This document shows positions 9,034 through 17,553 of a DNA stretch of 64,000 nt, in pieces. A program made the translations under genes and the position numbers. The notes beneath the pieces were generated by a model. It made no database searches. It was not told the DNA's origin and was given only the letters and a program-made list of their open reading frames with translations. This DNA comes from Peteryoungia wuzhouensis (GTDB lineage: Bacteria; Pseudomonadota; Alphaproteobacteria; Rhizobiales; Rhizobiaceae): contig NZ_QJRY01000003.1 of the NCBI RefSeq assembly GCF_003205195.1, positions 372,001 through 436,000 of the forward strand, given 5' to 3'. The first letter of the stretch is position 1. Each line of letters begins with the position of its first letter.

Positions 9034-10812
9034 ATGACGAGTGAAATGAGCGGAAAGTCGCCCTCCGTTGATCAGACCATCGCCTCTGTCGAAGCAAGCT
9101 TCCGCCGCCAGATGGCCATTGCGCTGGACAGCTTTTGGCACTCGGCCATCCGCAACCGCATTCTGACCTTCGCCTTTGCGCTCGTCGCGGTGATCCTGGC
9201 CACGGCCTATGGCACGGTGATGCTGAACCACTGGAATGCGCCCTTCTACAATGCCCTGGAGCAGAGGAACCTGCCGGCATTCCTCCAGGAGCTACGCAAT
9301 TTCGCTGCCATCGCGGGCGCGCTTCTTGTCCTCAACGTCGTGCAGGCATGGCTGAACCAGATGACAGCGCTACACATGCGGGAAGGCCTGACGCGCGACG
9401 TCATCGATCAGTGGCTCAAGGGGCGCCGCGCTTTCCGCCTTTCGATGACGAGCCCACTTGGTGTTAATCCGGACCAGCGCCTGCACGAAGATGCGCGCAA
9501 GCTCGCCGAAATGACGACATCGCTGTCGATCGGCCTGTTCAACGCGACCATCCTTCTGGTCAGCTTCATCGGAGTCCTCTGGGGCCTTTCGAGCGACATC
9601 GTCTTCAAGCTTGGAGAATGGAGCTTCCGGATTCCCGGATACATGGTGTGGGGAGCCATTCTGTATGCGCTTGCCGCATCGCTTTTGAGCCGCCTTGTCG
9701 GACATAAGCTGTCGAACCTCAACGCCGAACGTTATGCCCGCGAGGCCGATCTGCGATTTTCGCTGATGCGCGCGAATGAAAACCTCGAGGCCATTGCCGT
9801 CGCCCAGGGCGAAGAGACCGAAAGCCGTCACATCCATCAAACGCTGGACAGCGTTTTGGGATCGATACGGCATCTGGCCCTGGCACTCACCAATCTCACC
9901 TGGGTGACGGCGGGCTTTGGCTGGCTGGCGATCATCGTCCCGATCCTGATCGCCTCGCCCGCCTATTTCTCCGGCACCATCACGTTCGGTGGCCTGATGA
10001 TGGCGGCAGCGGCCTTCACCCAGGTCTATTCGGCTCTCCGCTGGTATGTCGACAATTTCGGCCAGATTGCCGACTGGCGCGCCGCCCTGCTCCGCGTCAC
10101 GGTATTCCGTGCCGCTCTGGCTGCCATGGACATCGAGGCGCTGGATGCCCCCAGAATCGAGATCGGTGCGTCAAAGGACGGAATACTAAGTCTGAAGGGC
10201 ATCGTGATCGGGCCACGCATACCAGGCGAAGGCAATCCGGCCGCCTTTCGCCTCGTCGAACGGGATGTGGAAATCGTTCCCGGCGAGCATGTGATGGTCA
10301 ATGGCGACCAGGGGGTCAATCGCAAGCTGTTCTTCAATGCCCTTGCGGGCCTGTGGCCATTCGGAACGGGAAAGATCCTTCTCCCCGCTACGGCGGATAT
10401 CCTCTACGTGCCGCAGATTGGCTACCTGCCGGAAGGCAGGTTGCGCAGCCTGCTCGCCTATCCCGTAGCGTCTACAAATTTTACCGATGCTGACATAACG
10501 GCTGCATTGGAGAGGGTCGGACTGCAGCATCTCGGCACGCGACTCGATGAGCGCGCGCGCTGGGAACGGCTTCTCGACAAAGACGAACAGATGGCGCTTG
10601 CCTTCGCCAACATTCTCCTGCGCAAACCACGCTGGATCGTGATGCACGACGTGCTGGAGGGGTTGGAGCCGGAGACAGAGGCTCGTCTGGCAGCGTTGCT
10701 CGGAGAAATGACCGGCACGACCCTGCTCTACATCGGCCGTTCCGCCGCTTTCGCTAAGGCCACCGACGCGAGGCTGGTGCATCTTGAGCGCGTGACGGAT
10801 CTCGCATCCTGA
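9034..10812 (+). CDS. Half ABC transporter (SbmA/YddA-like membrane domain) with degenerate ATPase domain
   Basis: 592 residues: an ABC_membrane_2-type six-helix domain (about residues 1-330) then a nucleotide-binding domain. Family members normally read GxSGxGKST at Walker A, LSLGEQQR at the signature and FLDEATSALD at Walker B. Here these are GDQGVNRKL, LDKDEQMA and VMHDVLEGLE, and the H-loop His is Arg (YIGRSAAF), while the flanks (ALAGLWPFG, YVPQIGYLPEG) are conserved. The reading frame is undamaged. I infer a pseudo-ATPase half-transporter that may pair with an active partner, or has a non-transport role. The start at 9034 follows a GAAGG stretch; ATGs at 8998 and 9046 are alternatives. 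It is divergent from thiB. Confidence 0.82.
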   Translation: MTSEMSGKSPSVDQTIASVEASFRRQMAIALDSFWHSAIRNRILTFAFALVAVILATAYGTVMLNHWNAPFYNALEQRNLPAFLQELRNFAAIAGALLVLNVVQAWLNQMTALHMREGLTRDVIDQWLKGRRAFRLSMTSPLGVNPDQRLHEDARKLAEMTTSLSIGLFNATILLVSFIGVLWGLSSDIVFKLGEWSFRIPGYMVWGAILYALAASLLSRLVGHKLSNLNAERYAREADLRFSLMRANENLEAIAVAQGEETESRHIHQTLDSVLGSIRHLALALTNLTWVTAGFGWLAIIVPILIASPAYFSGTITFGGLMMAAAAFTQVYSALRWYVDNFGQIADWRAALLRVTVFRAALAAMDIEALDAPRIEIGASKDGILSLKGIVIGPRIPGEGNPAAFRLVERDVEIVPGEHVMVNGDQGVNRKLFFNALAGLWPFGTGKILLPATADILYVPQIGYLPEGRLRSLLAYPVASTNFTDADITAALERVGLQHLGTRLDERARWERLLDKDEQMALAFANILLRKPRWIVMHDVLEGLEPETEARLAALLGEMTGTTLLYIGRSAAFAKATDARLVHLERVTDLAS

Positions 10813-10821
10813 ATCTGAAAC

Positions 10822-12654
10822 TCACCCCTCAAGTTCCTCGCGCAGCATTTCGAGTTCCAGCCATTCCTCTTCCCACCGCGTGATGTCGGCACGAAGCTTC
10901 TCCATTTCCGCCGCCAACGTGTTGAAGGTCGCTGGATCCTTCGTGAAGAGGTTGGGATCAGCCATCTTCGCTTCGCGTGCAGCGATCTCCTTTTCCGCCT
11001 TCTCCATCTCCTTCGGCAGGTTTTCGAGCGCGAATTTCTGCTTGAAGGACAGCTTTCCCTTGCCCTTCGAGCCAGTCTCCGCCGGCTTTCCGCCGCCCAC
11101 GTCCTGGGTCTTGGCCTTCTCGGCCTTCTCCGCACGCTTGCGCTCGTCCTCGACGCCCTTGCGCTGGGCCAGCATATCCGAATAGCCGCCGGCATATTCG
11201 ATCCAGCGACCGTCAGGCGCATCCGGATTGGCCGGCGCGATGGTTGATGTCACGGTCCGGTCGAGGAAGTCGCGGTCATGGCTGACGAGAATAACCGTGC
11301 CAGCATAACCCGCCACGATCTCCTGCAACAGGTCGAGCGTCTCGATGTCGAGGTCGTTGGTCGGCTCATCAAGGATCAGCAGGTTGGAAGGCTTCGCCAT
11401 GATCCGCGCCAGCATCAGCCGCGCGCGTTCGCCGCCAGAGAGATTGCGGATCGGCGTGCGCGCCTGTTCCGGCTGGAAGAGAAAATCCTTCATGTAGCCG
11501 GTAACATGCTTCTGTTCGCCGTTCACCAGCAGGTTCTCGCCCCGGCCATCGGTCAGGTAATGGGCAAGCGAATCATCCGGGTTGAGGTCCTCGCGCTTCT
11601 GGTCGAGAACCGCAATTTCCAGATTGGTGCCGAGCTTGATCACGCCGTCGTCAGGCTGCAACTGGCCAGTTAACATCTTCAGAAGCGTCGTCTTGCCGGC
11701 ACCATTCGGACCGATCAGGCCGATACAATCGCCACGATGTACGCGGATCGAGAAGGGGGCGACGATGGTCCGCTCACCATAGGCCTTGGTGATCTTTTCC
11801 GCCTCGACGACGAGCTTACCGCTTTCGCGGCCTTCGCTAACCGCAGCCTGGATCGTGCCCTGCGGCCCCTTATGACCGCGATAATCGGCCCGCAAAGCCT
11901 GCAAGTTGCCAAGGCGCCGCATGTTGCGCTTGCGCCTTGCCGTCACGCCATAGCGCAACCAGTGCTCTTCGCGTTCGATCTGCCGGCCAAGCTTGTGCTG
12001 CTCGATTTCTTCCTCTTCCAGCACCTTGTCGCGCCACTCCTCGAAATGGGCAAAGCCCCGGGCGAGGCGCCGTGACAGGCCGCGATCGAGCCAGACGGTG
12101 GCAGTTGATATCTTCTCAAGAAACCGGCGGTCATGGGAAATCAGAACAAGCGCGCTTCGCGTCTTCTGCAGCTCGCCTTCCAGCCATTCGATCGTCGGCA
12201 AGTCGAGGTGGTTGGTCGGCTCGTCGAGCATCAGGATATCAGGCTCCGGCGCCAGCACGCGGGCAAGCGCCGCGCGCCGCGCCTCGCCGCCGGAGAGGCG
12301 TGTCGGATCTTCCTGACCGGTAAGGCCGAGATGCTCGAGCAGATAGGTCACGCGATAGGGATCGTCACCCGGTCCCAGCCCCGCTTCGGCATAGGCCTGC
12401 ACGGTGGCATAGCCGGCAAAATCCGGCGCTTGTTCAAGGTAACGGATCGTCGAAGAGGGGTGGCGAAAGACTTCGCCCGATTGAGCCTCGACAAGACCAG
12501 CTGCGATTTTCATCAGCGTCGATTTGCCCGAACCGTTACGTCCCACCAGGCAGATACGGTCTCCGGGTTCCACCTGCAGTCCGGCTCCATTCAGCAGCGG
12601 CGTGCCACCGAAAGACAGGAAGATGTCGTCGAGTTTCAGAATGGGAGGCGCCAA
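10822..12654 (-). CDS. ABC-F family ATPase (Uup/EttA type)
   Basis: 610 residues with two ABC ATPase domains in one chain and no membrane segments: Walker A GRNGSGKST and GPNGAGKTT, signatures LSGGEARRA and LSGGERARL, Walker B LMLDEPTNHLD and LILDEPTNDLD, and an acidic/basic coiled C-terminal tail. ABC-F proteins act on the ribosome or, for Uup, on DNA/ribosome homeostasis. The best start is a TTG at 12654 giving MAPPILKLDDIF, with GGAG 9 bases upstream inside the 3' end of thiN, only 4 bases after the thiN stop. The ATG at 12744 would overlap thiN by 86 bases and adds a non-conserved tail. Confidence 0.88.
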   Translation of the reverse strand: MAPPILKLDDIFLSFGGTPLLNGAGLQVEPGDRICLVGRNGSGKSTLMKIAAGLVEAQSGEVFRHPSSTIRYLEQAPDFAGYATVQAYAEAGLGPGDDPYRVTYLLEHLGLTGQEDPTRLSGGEARRAALARVLAPEPDILMLDEPTNHLDLPTIEWLEGELQKTRSALVLISHDRRFLEKISTATVWLDRGLSRRLARGFAHFEEWRDKVLEEEEIEQHKLGRQIEREEHWLRYGVTARRKRNMRRLGNLQALRADYRGHKGPQGTIQAAVSEGRESGKLVVEAEKITKAYGERTIVAPFSIRVHRGDCIGLIGPNGAGKTTLLKMLTGQLQPDDGVIKLGTNLEIAVLDQKREDLNPDDSLAHYLTDGRGENLLVNGEQKHVTGYMKDFLFQPEQARTPIRNLSGGERARLMLARIMAKPSNLLILDEPTNDLDIETLDLLQEIVAGYAGTVILVSHDRDFLDRTVTSTIAPANPDAPDGRWIEYAGGYSDMLAQRKGVEDERKRAEKAEKAKTQDVGGGKPAETGSKGKGKLSFKQKFALENLPKEMEKAEKEIAAREAKMADPNLFTKDPATFNTLAAEMEKLRADITRWEEEWLELEMLREELEG

Positions 12655-12658
12655 GGCT

Positions 12659-13312
12659 TCAGGCTCCGGAAAAATCGTAAGGGCGCGCCAGAAGAACAGC
12701 GCGGCCACGGGTGAGCGAGACCGAAATTGGACCTTCGGCAACATTGGAAATGGTACGCGACGACCCGAAGGCCAGCGAGAAATCGGTGAGCGGATAGCGT
12801 GCGTTGCGGATTGTCAGCCCCTCAAGCGCGGTAAAACCCAGCACCGAGAAGAGAGCTCCCTTGGGCAGTTCCAGTTCGAGCTCACTTTCGTCGGCAAAGG
12901 GATAGGCCTCTTCCTCGCCGGAGGTCAACACGACCTCGAACCCATCTTCGACAAGGCCGAGAGCATTCAGATGGTGCTGGAGCGCGTGGTCGGACCGCTC
13001 GCCGCCGAGCGCGCCGGCGACAATGAGACGCGTGGCACCGCGTGCAATGGCTTCGGCAACAGCAATTTCGCCGTCGGTAGCCGCCTTGGTCGCGGGATAG
13101 GTTCTGCGCTCGACATTCGGCCATTGTGCGATAAGGGCCGCATCGCTGCTGTCGAAGTCGCCGGCCCAAAGCTCAGGCACAATCCCGAGAGCGGATGCAT
13201 GCCGCATGCCGCTGTCGGCGGCGATCGCACGGCTGCCCGCAGTCAGCGCTTTAAGGCGGTCCGTCACAGTCAGATGTCCGCCAAGGAGGATAGTAAAGGA
13301 CGCAGTTTTCAT
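12659..13312 (-). CDS. thiN: Thiamine pyrophosphokinase
   Basis: 217 residues. It transfers pyrophosphate from ATP to thiamine to give TPP. The family active-site motif is seen as AGDFDSSD near residues 49-56, followed by the K-x-TDGE block (TKAATDGEIA) and GGERSDHAL. The C-terminal beta-sandwich ends with SNVAEGPISVSLTRG, typical of TPK. It lies 4 kb from thiBPQ on the same strand, so imported thiamine and its activation are encoded nearby but not in one operon. The downstream ABC-F gene starts 4 bases after its stop. Confidence 0.92.
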   Translation of the reverse strand: MKTASFTILLGGHLTVTDRLKALTAGSRAIAADSGMRHASALGIVPELWAGDFDSSDAALIAQWPNVERRTYPATKAATDGEIAVAEAIARGATRLIVAGALGGERSDHALQHHLNALGLVEDGFEVVLTSGEEEAYPFADESELELELPKGALFSVLGFTALEGLTIRNARYPLTDFSLAFGSSRTISNVAEGPISVSLTRGRAVLLARPYDFSGA

Positions 13313-13434
13313 GCGCCTGCCCTTAGCGCATCTTCAGGCAAAAGGGAAAGGCGAATGCTCGATGCTGGTACGAGACGGGAAGCCAATGAAAGGGAACAGG
13401 CCGGCAGGCATCGAGAACTGCCAGCGCCCCGCGA

Positions 13435-13572
13435 CTACCGCTTCTTCGCGCCCGACGTCTCGGCGCTCTTCATCTGGGTATTGAAGGTGGAGACCGGCGC
13501 GGATGACGGCTTCTCCTTGTCCTTCTTCGGCTTTCTTACTTCGCGGTTCGAACGCTGCTGGCCTTTAGCCAT
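13435..13572 (-). CDS. Small basic conserved protein of unknown function
   Basis: 45 residues beginning MAKGQQRSNREVRKPKKDK, strongly basic in the first half and without hydrophobic segments. Short proteins with this N-terminus are common in rhizobial genomes as conserved hypotheticals. ATG at 13572 has an AGG-containing site upstream. It overlaps the 3' end of the next upstream gene by 37 bases in another frame. The basic, lysine-rich composition suggests nucleic-acid binding, but that is inference only. Confidence 0.65.
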   Translation of the reverse strand: MAKGQQRSNREVRKPKKDKEKPSSAPVSTFNTQMKSAETSGAKKR

Positions 13573-13817
13573 GATACCTGTTCCTTGCTTTTCGTCGTTG
13601 GTTCGGGCACGCAGCCATGGCTGCGGTCCGGGTCGATGTCGTCTTCCGCTACACAACGATCGAACCCCTCGCTTTCAAAGCGGATTCGATATTGCAGAGC
13701 GCCGCCGGTCTCCGGCAGGGTTGCGAGTATTTTGCAGACCCCGGTCGTCCGGGCGAGACGGACGGGACCGTCCTTGAGGACGATCATGGCGCCGACCGGA
13801 TATTTATGTCTGCTCAT
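13536..13817 (-). CDS. Small conserved hypothetical protein
   Basis: 93 residues beginning MSRHKYPVGAMIVLKDGPV. The middle (ATLPETGGALQYRIRFESEGFDRCVAEDDI) resembles a family of short rhizobial proteins of unknown function with a predicted beta-rich fold. The start at 13817 has GGAGGAGG upstream at good spacing. The last 37 bases overlap the start of the 45-residue basic gene, so the two are probably co-translated. No function can be assigned. Confidence 0.65.
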   Translation of the reverse strand: MSRHKYPVGAMIVLKDGPVRLARTTGVCKILATLPETGGALQYRIRFESEGFDRCVAEDDIDPDRSHGCVPEPTTKSKEQVSWLKASSVRTAK

Positions 13818-14176
13818 TCGAGCCTCCTCCGCACGTCCTCCGCTGCGGTACGGTAAGCCCGATCGGCTAGAAGGCCGACCGGTGTGTTCATCGGAGAAAG
13901 GCACGAATTGAAGATCTCTGCATGAAGCAGCGGATGGATCGGCAGTGGTGGAGCCTGGATGAATGCCTCAGGCCCAAACCTGTCCTAGAGGAGTGGGCAT
14001 AGCATAGAAGGACAGGCAAAAACTCTGTTATTTCAGCCTGTCAGATCTGTAGGGAAATACAAGTTATATCTCACCCTCCCTCCAGTCCGCAGTGCAGCAG
14101 CTTGCACCCCGGCCACCGCCTCGCTAGCCTCGCCAATCAGGTATCGGCGTGGCAGCGAGAGGGACAAGATAGATCA
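13818..14176. other. Intergenic region before the MoxR gene
   Basis: 359 bases without a credible gene, between the divergent small-protein pair and moxR. It holds an inverted repeat GACAGGC (14011-14017) / GCCTGTC (14036-14042) with an 18-base loop and no T tract. Promoters for both directions must lie here but I cannot place them with confidence. Confidence 0.5.
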
Positions 14177-15016
14177 ATGCAATTCGAGGGAACCGCCGAT
14201 TACGTTGCAGACAGGGATCTGATGATTGCTGTGAACGCCGCGATCCGTCTGGAGCGGCCCCTGCTCGTCAAGGGAGAACCCGGCACGGGCAAGACCGAAC
14301 TCGCCCGTCAGGTTGCCTCGGCACTCGGCCTCGACATCCTGGAATGGAACGTAAAGTCCACGACCAAGGCACAGCAAGGGCTATACGAATACGATGCGGT
14401 CTCGCGGCTACGCGACAGCCAGTTGGGTGAGGCGCGCGTCAACGACGTCCACAACTACATCCGCCGTGGCAAGCTCTGGCAGGCGTTTGCAGCGGAAAAG
14501 AAGGTGGTGCTGCTGATCGACGAGATCGACAAGGCCGACATAGAATTTCCCAACGACCTGCTCCAGGAACTCGACCGCATGGAGTTCCATGTCTACGAGA
14601 CCGGCCAGACCGTGGCAGCGCGTGTGCGTCCGATCGTCATCATCACCTCAAACAACGAAAAGGAACTGCCCGATGCTTTCCTGCGCCGTTGTTTCTTCCA
14701 CTACATCCGCTTCCCGGATGCAGAGACGCTGGAGCGGATTGTGGAAGTCCATTACCCCGGCATCAAGAAGACCCTGATCCGCAACGCCCTTACGCAGTTC
14801 TACGAAATCCGTGAGACACCCGGATTGAAGAAGAAACCGTCGACATCCGAGGCGCTCGACTGGATCCGGCTCCTGGTTTCAGAGGACATCGATCCCGCAG
14901 ACTTGCGCGGCGATCCGAAACAGTCACTGCCGAAGCTGCATGGCGCCCTGCTCAAGAACGAACAGGACATCCATCTCTTCGAACGACTTGCCTTCTTGGC
15001 CCGTCGCGAACGGTAG
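14177..15016 (+). CDS. MoxR-family AAA+ ATPase
   Basis: 279 residues. Walker A GEPGTGKTE (residues 33-41), Walker B VVLLIDEIDKAD, and the sensor region IVIITSNNEKELPDAFLRRC identify the MoxR AAA+ group, chaperone-like ATPases that normally work with a von Willebrand factor A (VWA) protein encoded immediately downstream. No VWA gene follows here: 25 bases after the stop comes a truncated ABC ATPase on the other strand. The start at 14177 follows a GAGAGGGA site and the family N-terminus FEGTADYVA. The ATPase reads as intact, so it may be an orphan or may use a partner elsewhere. Confidence 0.88.
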   Translation: MQFEGTADYVADRDLMIAVNAAIRLERPLLVKGEPGTGKTELARQVASALGLDILEWNVKSTTKAQQGLYEYDAVSRLRDSQLGEARVNDVHNYIRRGKLWQAFAAEKKVVLLIDEIDKADIEFPNDLLQELDRMEFHVYETGQTVAARVRPIVIITSNNEKELPDAFLRRCFFHYIRFPDAETLERIVEVHYPGIKKTLIRNALTQFYEIRETPGLKKKPSTSEALDWIRLLVSEDIDPADLRGDPKQSLPKLHGALLKNEQDIHLFERLAFLARRER

Positions 15017-15040
15017 AACAGAGAGGCCAATCGAAGCCAC

Positions 15041-15335
15041 TCAGTGGAGACCGAACAGCCTCAGAAGTTCTTCTCTTTGCCGAACGAAGTGCGAATTGCT
15101 ACGATCACGCGGGCGCGGAATATCGATGTCGATGAACTGCGGCTCGCCGCCCTTTTCGCGGGGGAGCACCAGGATCCGGTCGGCAAGGAAGATTGCTTCT
15201 TCGAGATCGTGGGTCACCAGCACAGTCGTGACGTCCTCCTCCTTCCAGATCCGGGCCAGTTCCTGCTGCATCCCGATCTTGGTCATCGCATCAAGTGCAC
15301 CAAGCGGTTCGTCGAGCAGGAGGATTTCCGGCTAG
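15041..15335 (-). pseudogene. Truncated ABC transporter ATP-binding protein (SsuB/TauB/NrtD-like), C-terminal piece
   Basis: The minus-strand frame begins abruptly, after a TAG, with PEILLLDEPLGALDA (Walker B and D-loop), then the H-loop VTHDLEEA, and ends with a C-terminus typical of nitrate/sulfonate/taurine importer ATPases (RPRDRSNSHFV...RLFGLH). Walker A, Q-loop and signature are missing, about the first 160 residues of a normal 250-residue protein. The break near 15335 coincides with the start of IS-like sequence, so a deletion or transposon event is the likely cause. Confidence 0.85.
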
Positions 15336-15688
15336 CCGTCGCTATGCGGATGCCTCCGATATTCTTCATGCCTAGCCCGGATCTCGCGCGGCGCGCGGCT
15401 TTGATGTGGGCGGCGAGGTCGCTAACGGGACAAGGTACCTCGACAACATCACCGAGCAGAATGTTCGCTCCATCAAGACGCTGACACTGCCTATGGATGG
15501 CTTCAGATCTTTTTCGTCTGAATCACCGATCTCCAGATCGGTATCGAAGTCGCGCATATGCTCCGTCAACAACAGCTTTCGACCGCTGGCTGATCAGTAT
15601 TTCAATTCGCCGCATAGCGGTATTCGAGCGATCGTCGTTTCTGTAATTCCTTGAAAAACCTGCGACACCCCCCTGAGATCCTCGCCGC
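15336..15688. other. Degraded mobile-element region
   Basis: About 350 bases without an intact gene between the truncated ABC ATPase and the small membrane-protein ORF. It includes the IS6-type remnant at 15405-15530. The rest has short frames only and I recognise nothing in it. Confidence 0.6.
15405..15530 (+). mobile_element. IS6-family transposase remnant
   Basis: The plus-strand frame reads RYLDNITEQNVRSIK followed by PMDGFRSF. This matches the C-terminal DDE region of IS6/IS26-type transposases (consensus like YLNNiVEQDHRxIKrRtrPMLGFKsF), with the catalytic E retained in TEQN and several other consensus positions changed. Only about 40 residues survive, and no terminal inverted repeats are evident. 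It is a decayed fragment. Confidence 0.7.
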
Positions 15689-15931
15689 TCAAGCAAAGAA
15701 TATGGCGATCGGCGACACTGCCATAAGCAATCCCAAGAACGCAGTGTCACTTTCATGCGCCTTGATCGCATAGAGGCTAAACAGCAAGGAGGGGATAGCA
15801 GGAACGGGAACGAGTATAAGGAACGGCCAAGCCCCTTCGTAGACAATGAGCCACCAGAACATCAAGGCAGTCGCAGCACCCATAACGATGGACATAATGC
15901 TGCTAAAGGTCCAATTTTCCGATCGCATCAT
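15689..15931 (-). CDS. Small predicted membrane protein, unknown
   Basis: 80 residues from the ATG at 15931 (MMRSENWTF...). Three hydrophobic segments are visible: SIMSIVMGAATALMFWWLIV, WPFLILVPVPAIPSLLFSLY and AFLGLLMAVSPIAIFFA. An upstream GTG at 15991 would add 20 residues and run into the IS5 remnant. I do not recognise a family. It is wedged between two transposase remnants, so it may be a passenger gene or itself truncated. Confidence 0.45.
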   Translation of the reverse strand: MMRSENWTFSSIMSIVMGAATALMFWWLIVYEGAWPFLILVPVPAIPSLLFSLYAIKAHESDTAFLGLLMAVSPIAIFFA

Positions 15932-15984
15932 TTCTCGCTTTGGCTCCAGACTCAATTGATCCACTATGTTACGATAGCTGCGCT

Positions 15985-16440
15985 TTAGCACGTTGCCGCG
16001 AAGTCTATCGTAAGCTTGTCGTAGCGCGGCGCGACACGCCTCCAGTCCTTGAGACGGCAGAATGTCCGCTCGGTGATCTTTCGTCGTCTGTAGGCGACCG
16101 GGTCGAACGCTCTGATCCGCTTTCGGGTTGGATTGTCGGGAATGACGGGTTCCGTGCCGCGTGTTGTCAGAAAGTTGCGCAAGGCGTCGCTGTCGTAAGC
16201 CGTATCTGCGGAGCAGAGACGTGTTGGAGGCAAGGGCCCAATGAGCGGGATGACAACGGGTGCATCACCACGTTGCCCAGGCGTTATTCGCAACGCGACT
16301 GGACGGTCGCAACCATCGACAACAGCATGGATTTTTGTCGGTCTGTCGCCTCTCGCGCGACCGATTGCTTCGGCATCTGCCCCCCTTTTCCACCGGCGGC
16401 AGGCCTGTTTATTGCCGATGATGTATCGGCTTTGCTAAAG
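15985..16440 (-). mobile_element. IS5-family (IS427-like) transposase remnant with two overlapping frames
   Basis: On the minus strand, a first frame with PAAGGKGG passes to a second frame (about 16395 down to 15985) containing EAIGRARG, KIHAVVDG, ADTAYDSDALRNFL and a catalytic-region end ITERTFCRLKDWRRVAPRYDKL. This is the DDE core and C-terminal half of IS5-group transposases. The frames join by a -1 shift at A4G6 (16389-16380), consistent with the programmed frameshift style of this group. The N-terminal half and the last few residues are missing, so it is inactive. It abuts the kinase stop codon. Confidence 0.8.
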
Positions 16441-16499
16441 GACGGGAATATCCAGAAAGCCCTTATCGACGCGCTGTGGTAGCTTAAGCAAGCCGCCAT

Positions 16500-17553
16500 C
16501 TATTCATCAAGCGGTAATTGCAGTTCGATGGTCAGGCCAGGCTTGTCCTGATCTACAATTAGCGCCTCGCCCCCATGGGCTCTGGCAATCCCTCGCACGA
16601 TCGGCAGCCCCAGACCGGATCCGCCGCTTGCGCGCGCGGGACTCATCTGCCCGCCAAAAGCGCTCAAAGGCACGCTCCCTATGCGCCGCATCAATGCCCG
16701 GACCGTTGTCGCGGCATCGCACATAGGCAAATCCATCCTTGACACCCGTTTCAACCAGCACATCGCTGTTGGGAGCATAGCGACGGCAATTGTCGAGCAG
16801 GGCCAGAATGGCCTGGCGGATCCGGGTGGGATCGACCAGGGCCGGAGAAGGATCCAATCTGTGCTCGACAAATATTCCAGCTTGTTCGAGATCGCTTCCG
16901 ATCGAAACGAGCACCGACATGGCTTCAATCGACAAATCGACACGTGAAAGCGCAAGCTCCAGCTTGCCGACATTGGCCAAGGCCAGAGTGCGAAGCTCCT
17001 CCACGATGGCCGAGAGATCATCCACATGGGCGATCAGCCTCCCGTAAAGCTCGGGGCTCGGCTGAAAGGCTCCATCCAGCAACCCTTGCAGGCGCCCGCG
17101 CAGGATGGTGAGCGGTGTGCGCAATTCGTGAGCGATCGAAGAGTTCGAGTATTTGATCTCGGCTTCCGCCTTCTGCAAGCGCTCGGCCATGGAGTTGAAG
17201 TCCTCCATCAAGCTCTTCGCTTCCCCGAAAGGCGTCGCGGCAATCTCGGCCCGCGCGGAAAAATCGCCTTCCGTAATCGCTCGCGCTGCAGTCGCCACGG
17301 ACTTCAACGGTTCCACGATTTTTTGGGCCAGTCTCCACGCAACCAAGACGGCAGATAGAAGCCCCGTCGACAGGATCGTGGCGAGCACCATCGTGTCGCT
17401 CAACTGCCATTTTTCGTCGTATGCGGCTTCGGGGAACAGCCAGTCGTAAATGACGAAATAATAGGCCATCAGCCCGAAGTACATCACAGCGAACGCGACG
17501 AGCGTGATGCCAGTCATGGCACGGATGATATGGGTGTTGAGATTGCTAGCCAT
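16500..17553 (-). pseudogene. Sensor histidine kinase (BaeS-like), frameshifted in the ATPase domain
   Basis: Membrane sensor kinase: TM1 (about 12-36), TM2 (55-75), a HAMP segment, phospho-acceptor His142 in SSIAHELRTPL, N-box LLDNCRRYAP and G1 box RDNGPGID. The initial frame then passes through a CG dinucleotide run (16630-16638) and ends in non-homologous sequence at 16507. The expected G2 box GGSGLGLPIVRGIA and C-terminus continue in the +1 frame, ending at 16500. A one-base gain or a two-base (one CG unit) loss would explain it: mutation, phase variation or sequencing error. It overlaps the response-regulator stop by 8 bases. Confidence 0.85.

Noticed and set aside
12524..13777. Open frame of 417 codons on the plus strand across thiN
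   Set aside because: Antisense to thiN and the two small conserved genes; no family-like motif in it.
15041..16499. Intact insertion sequence
   Set aside because: Both transposase pieces are truncated and no matching terminal inverted repeats or target duplications were seen, so they are remnants.
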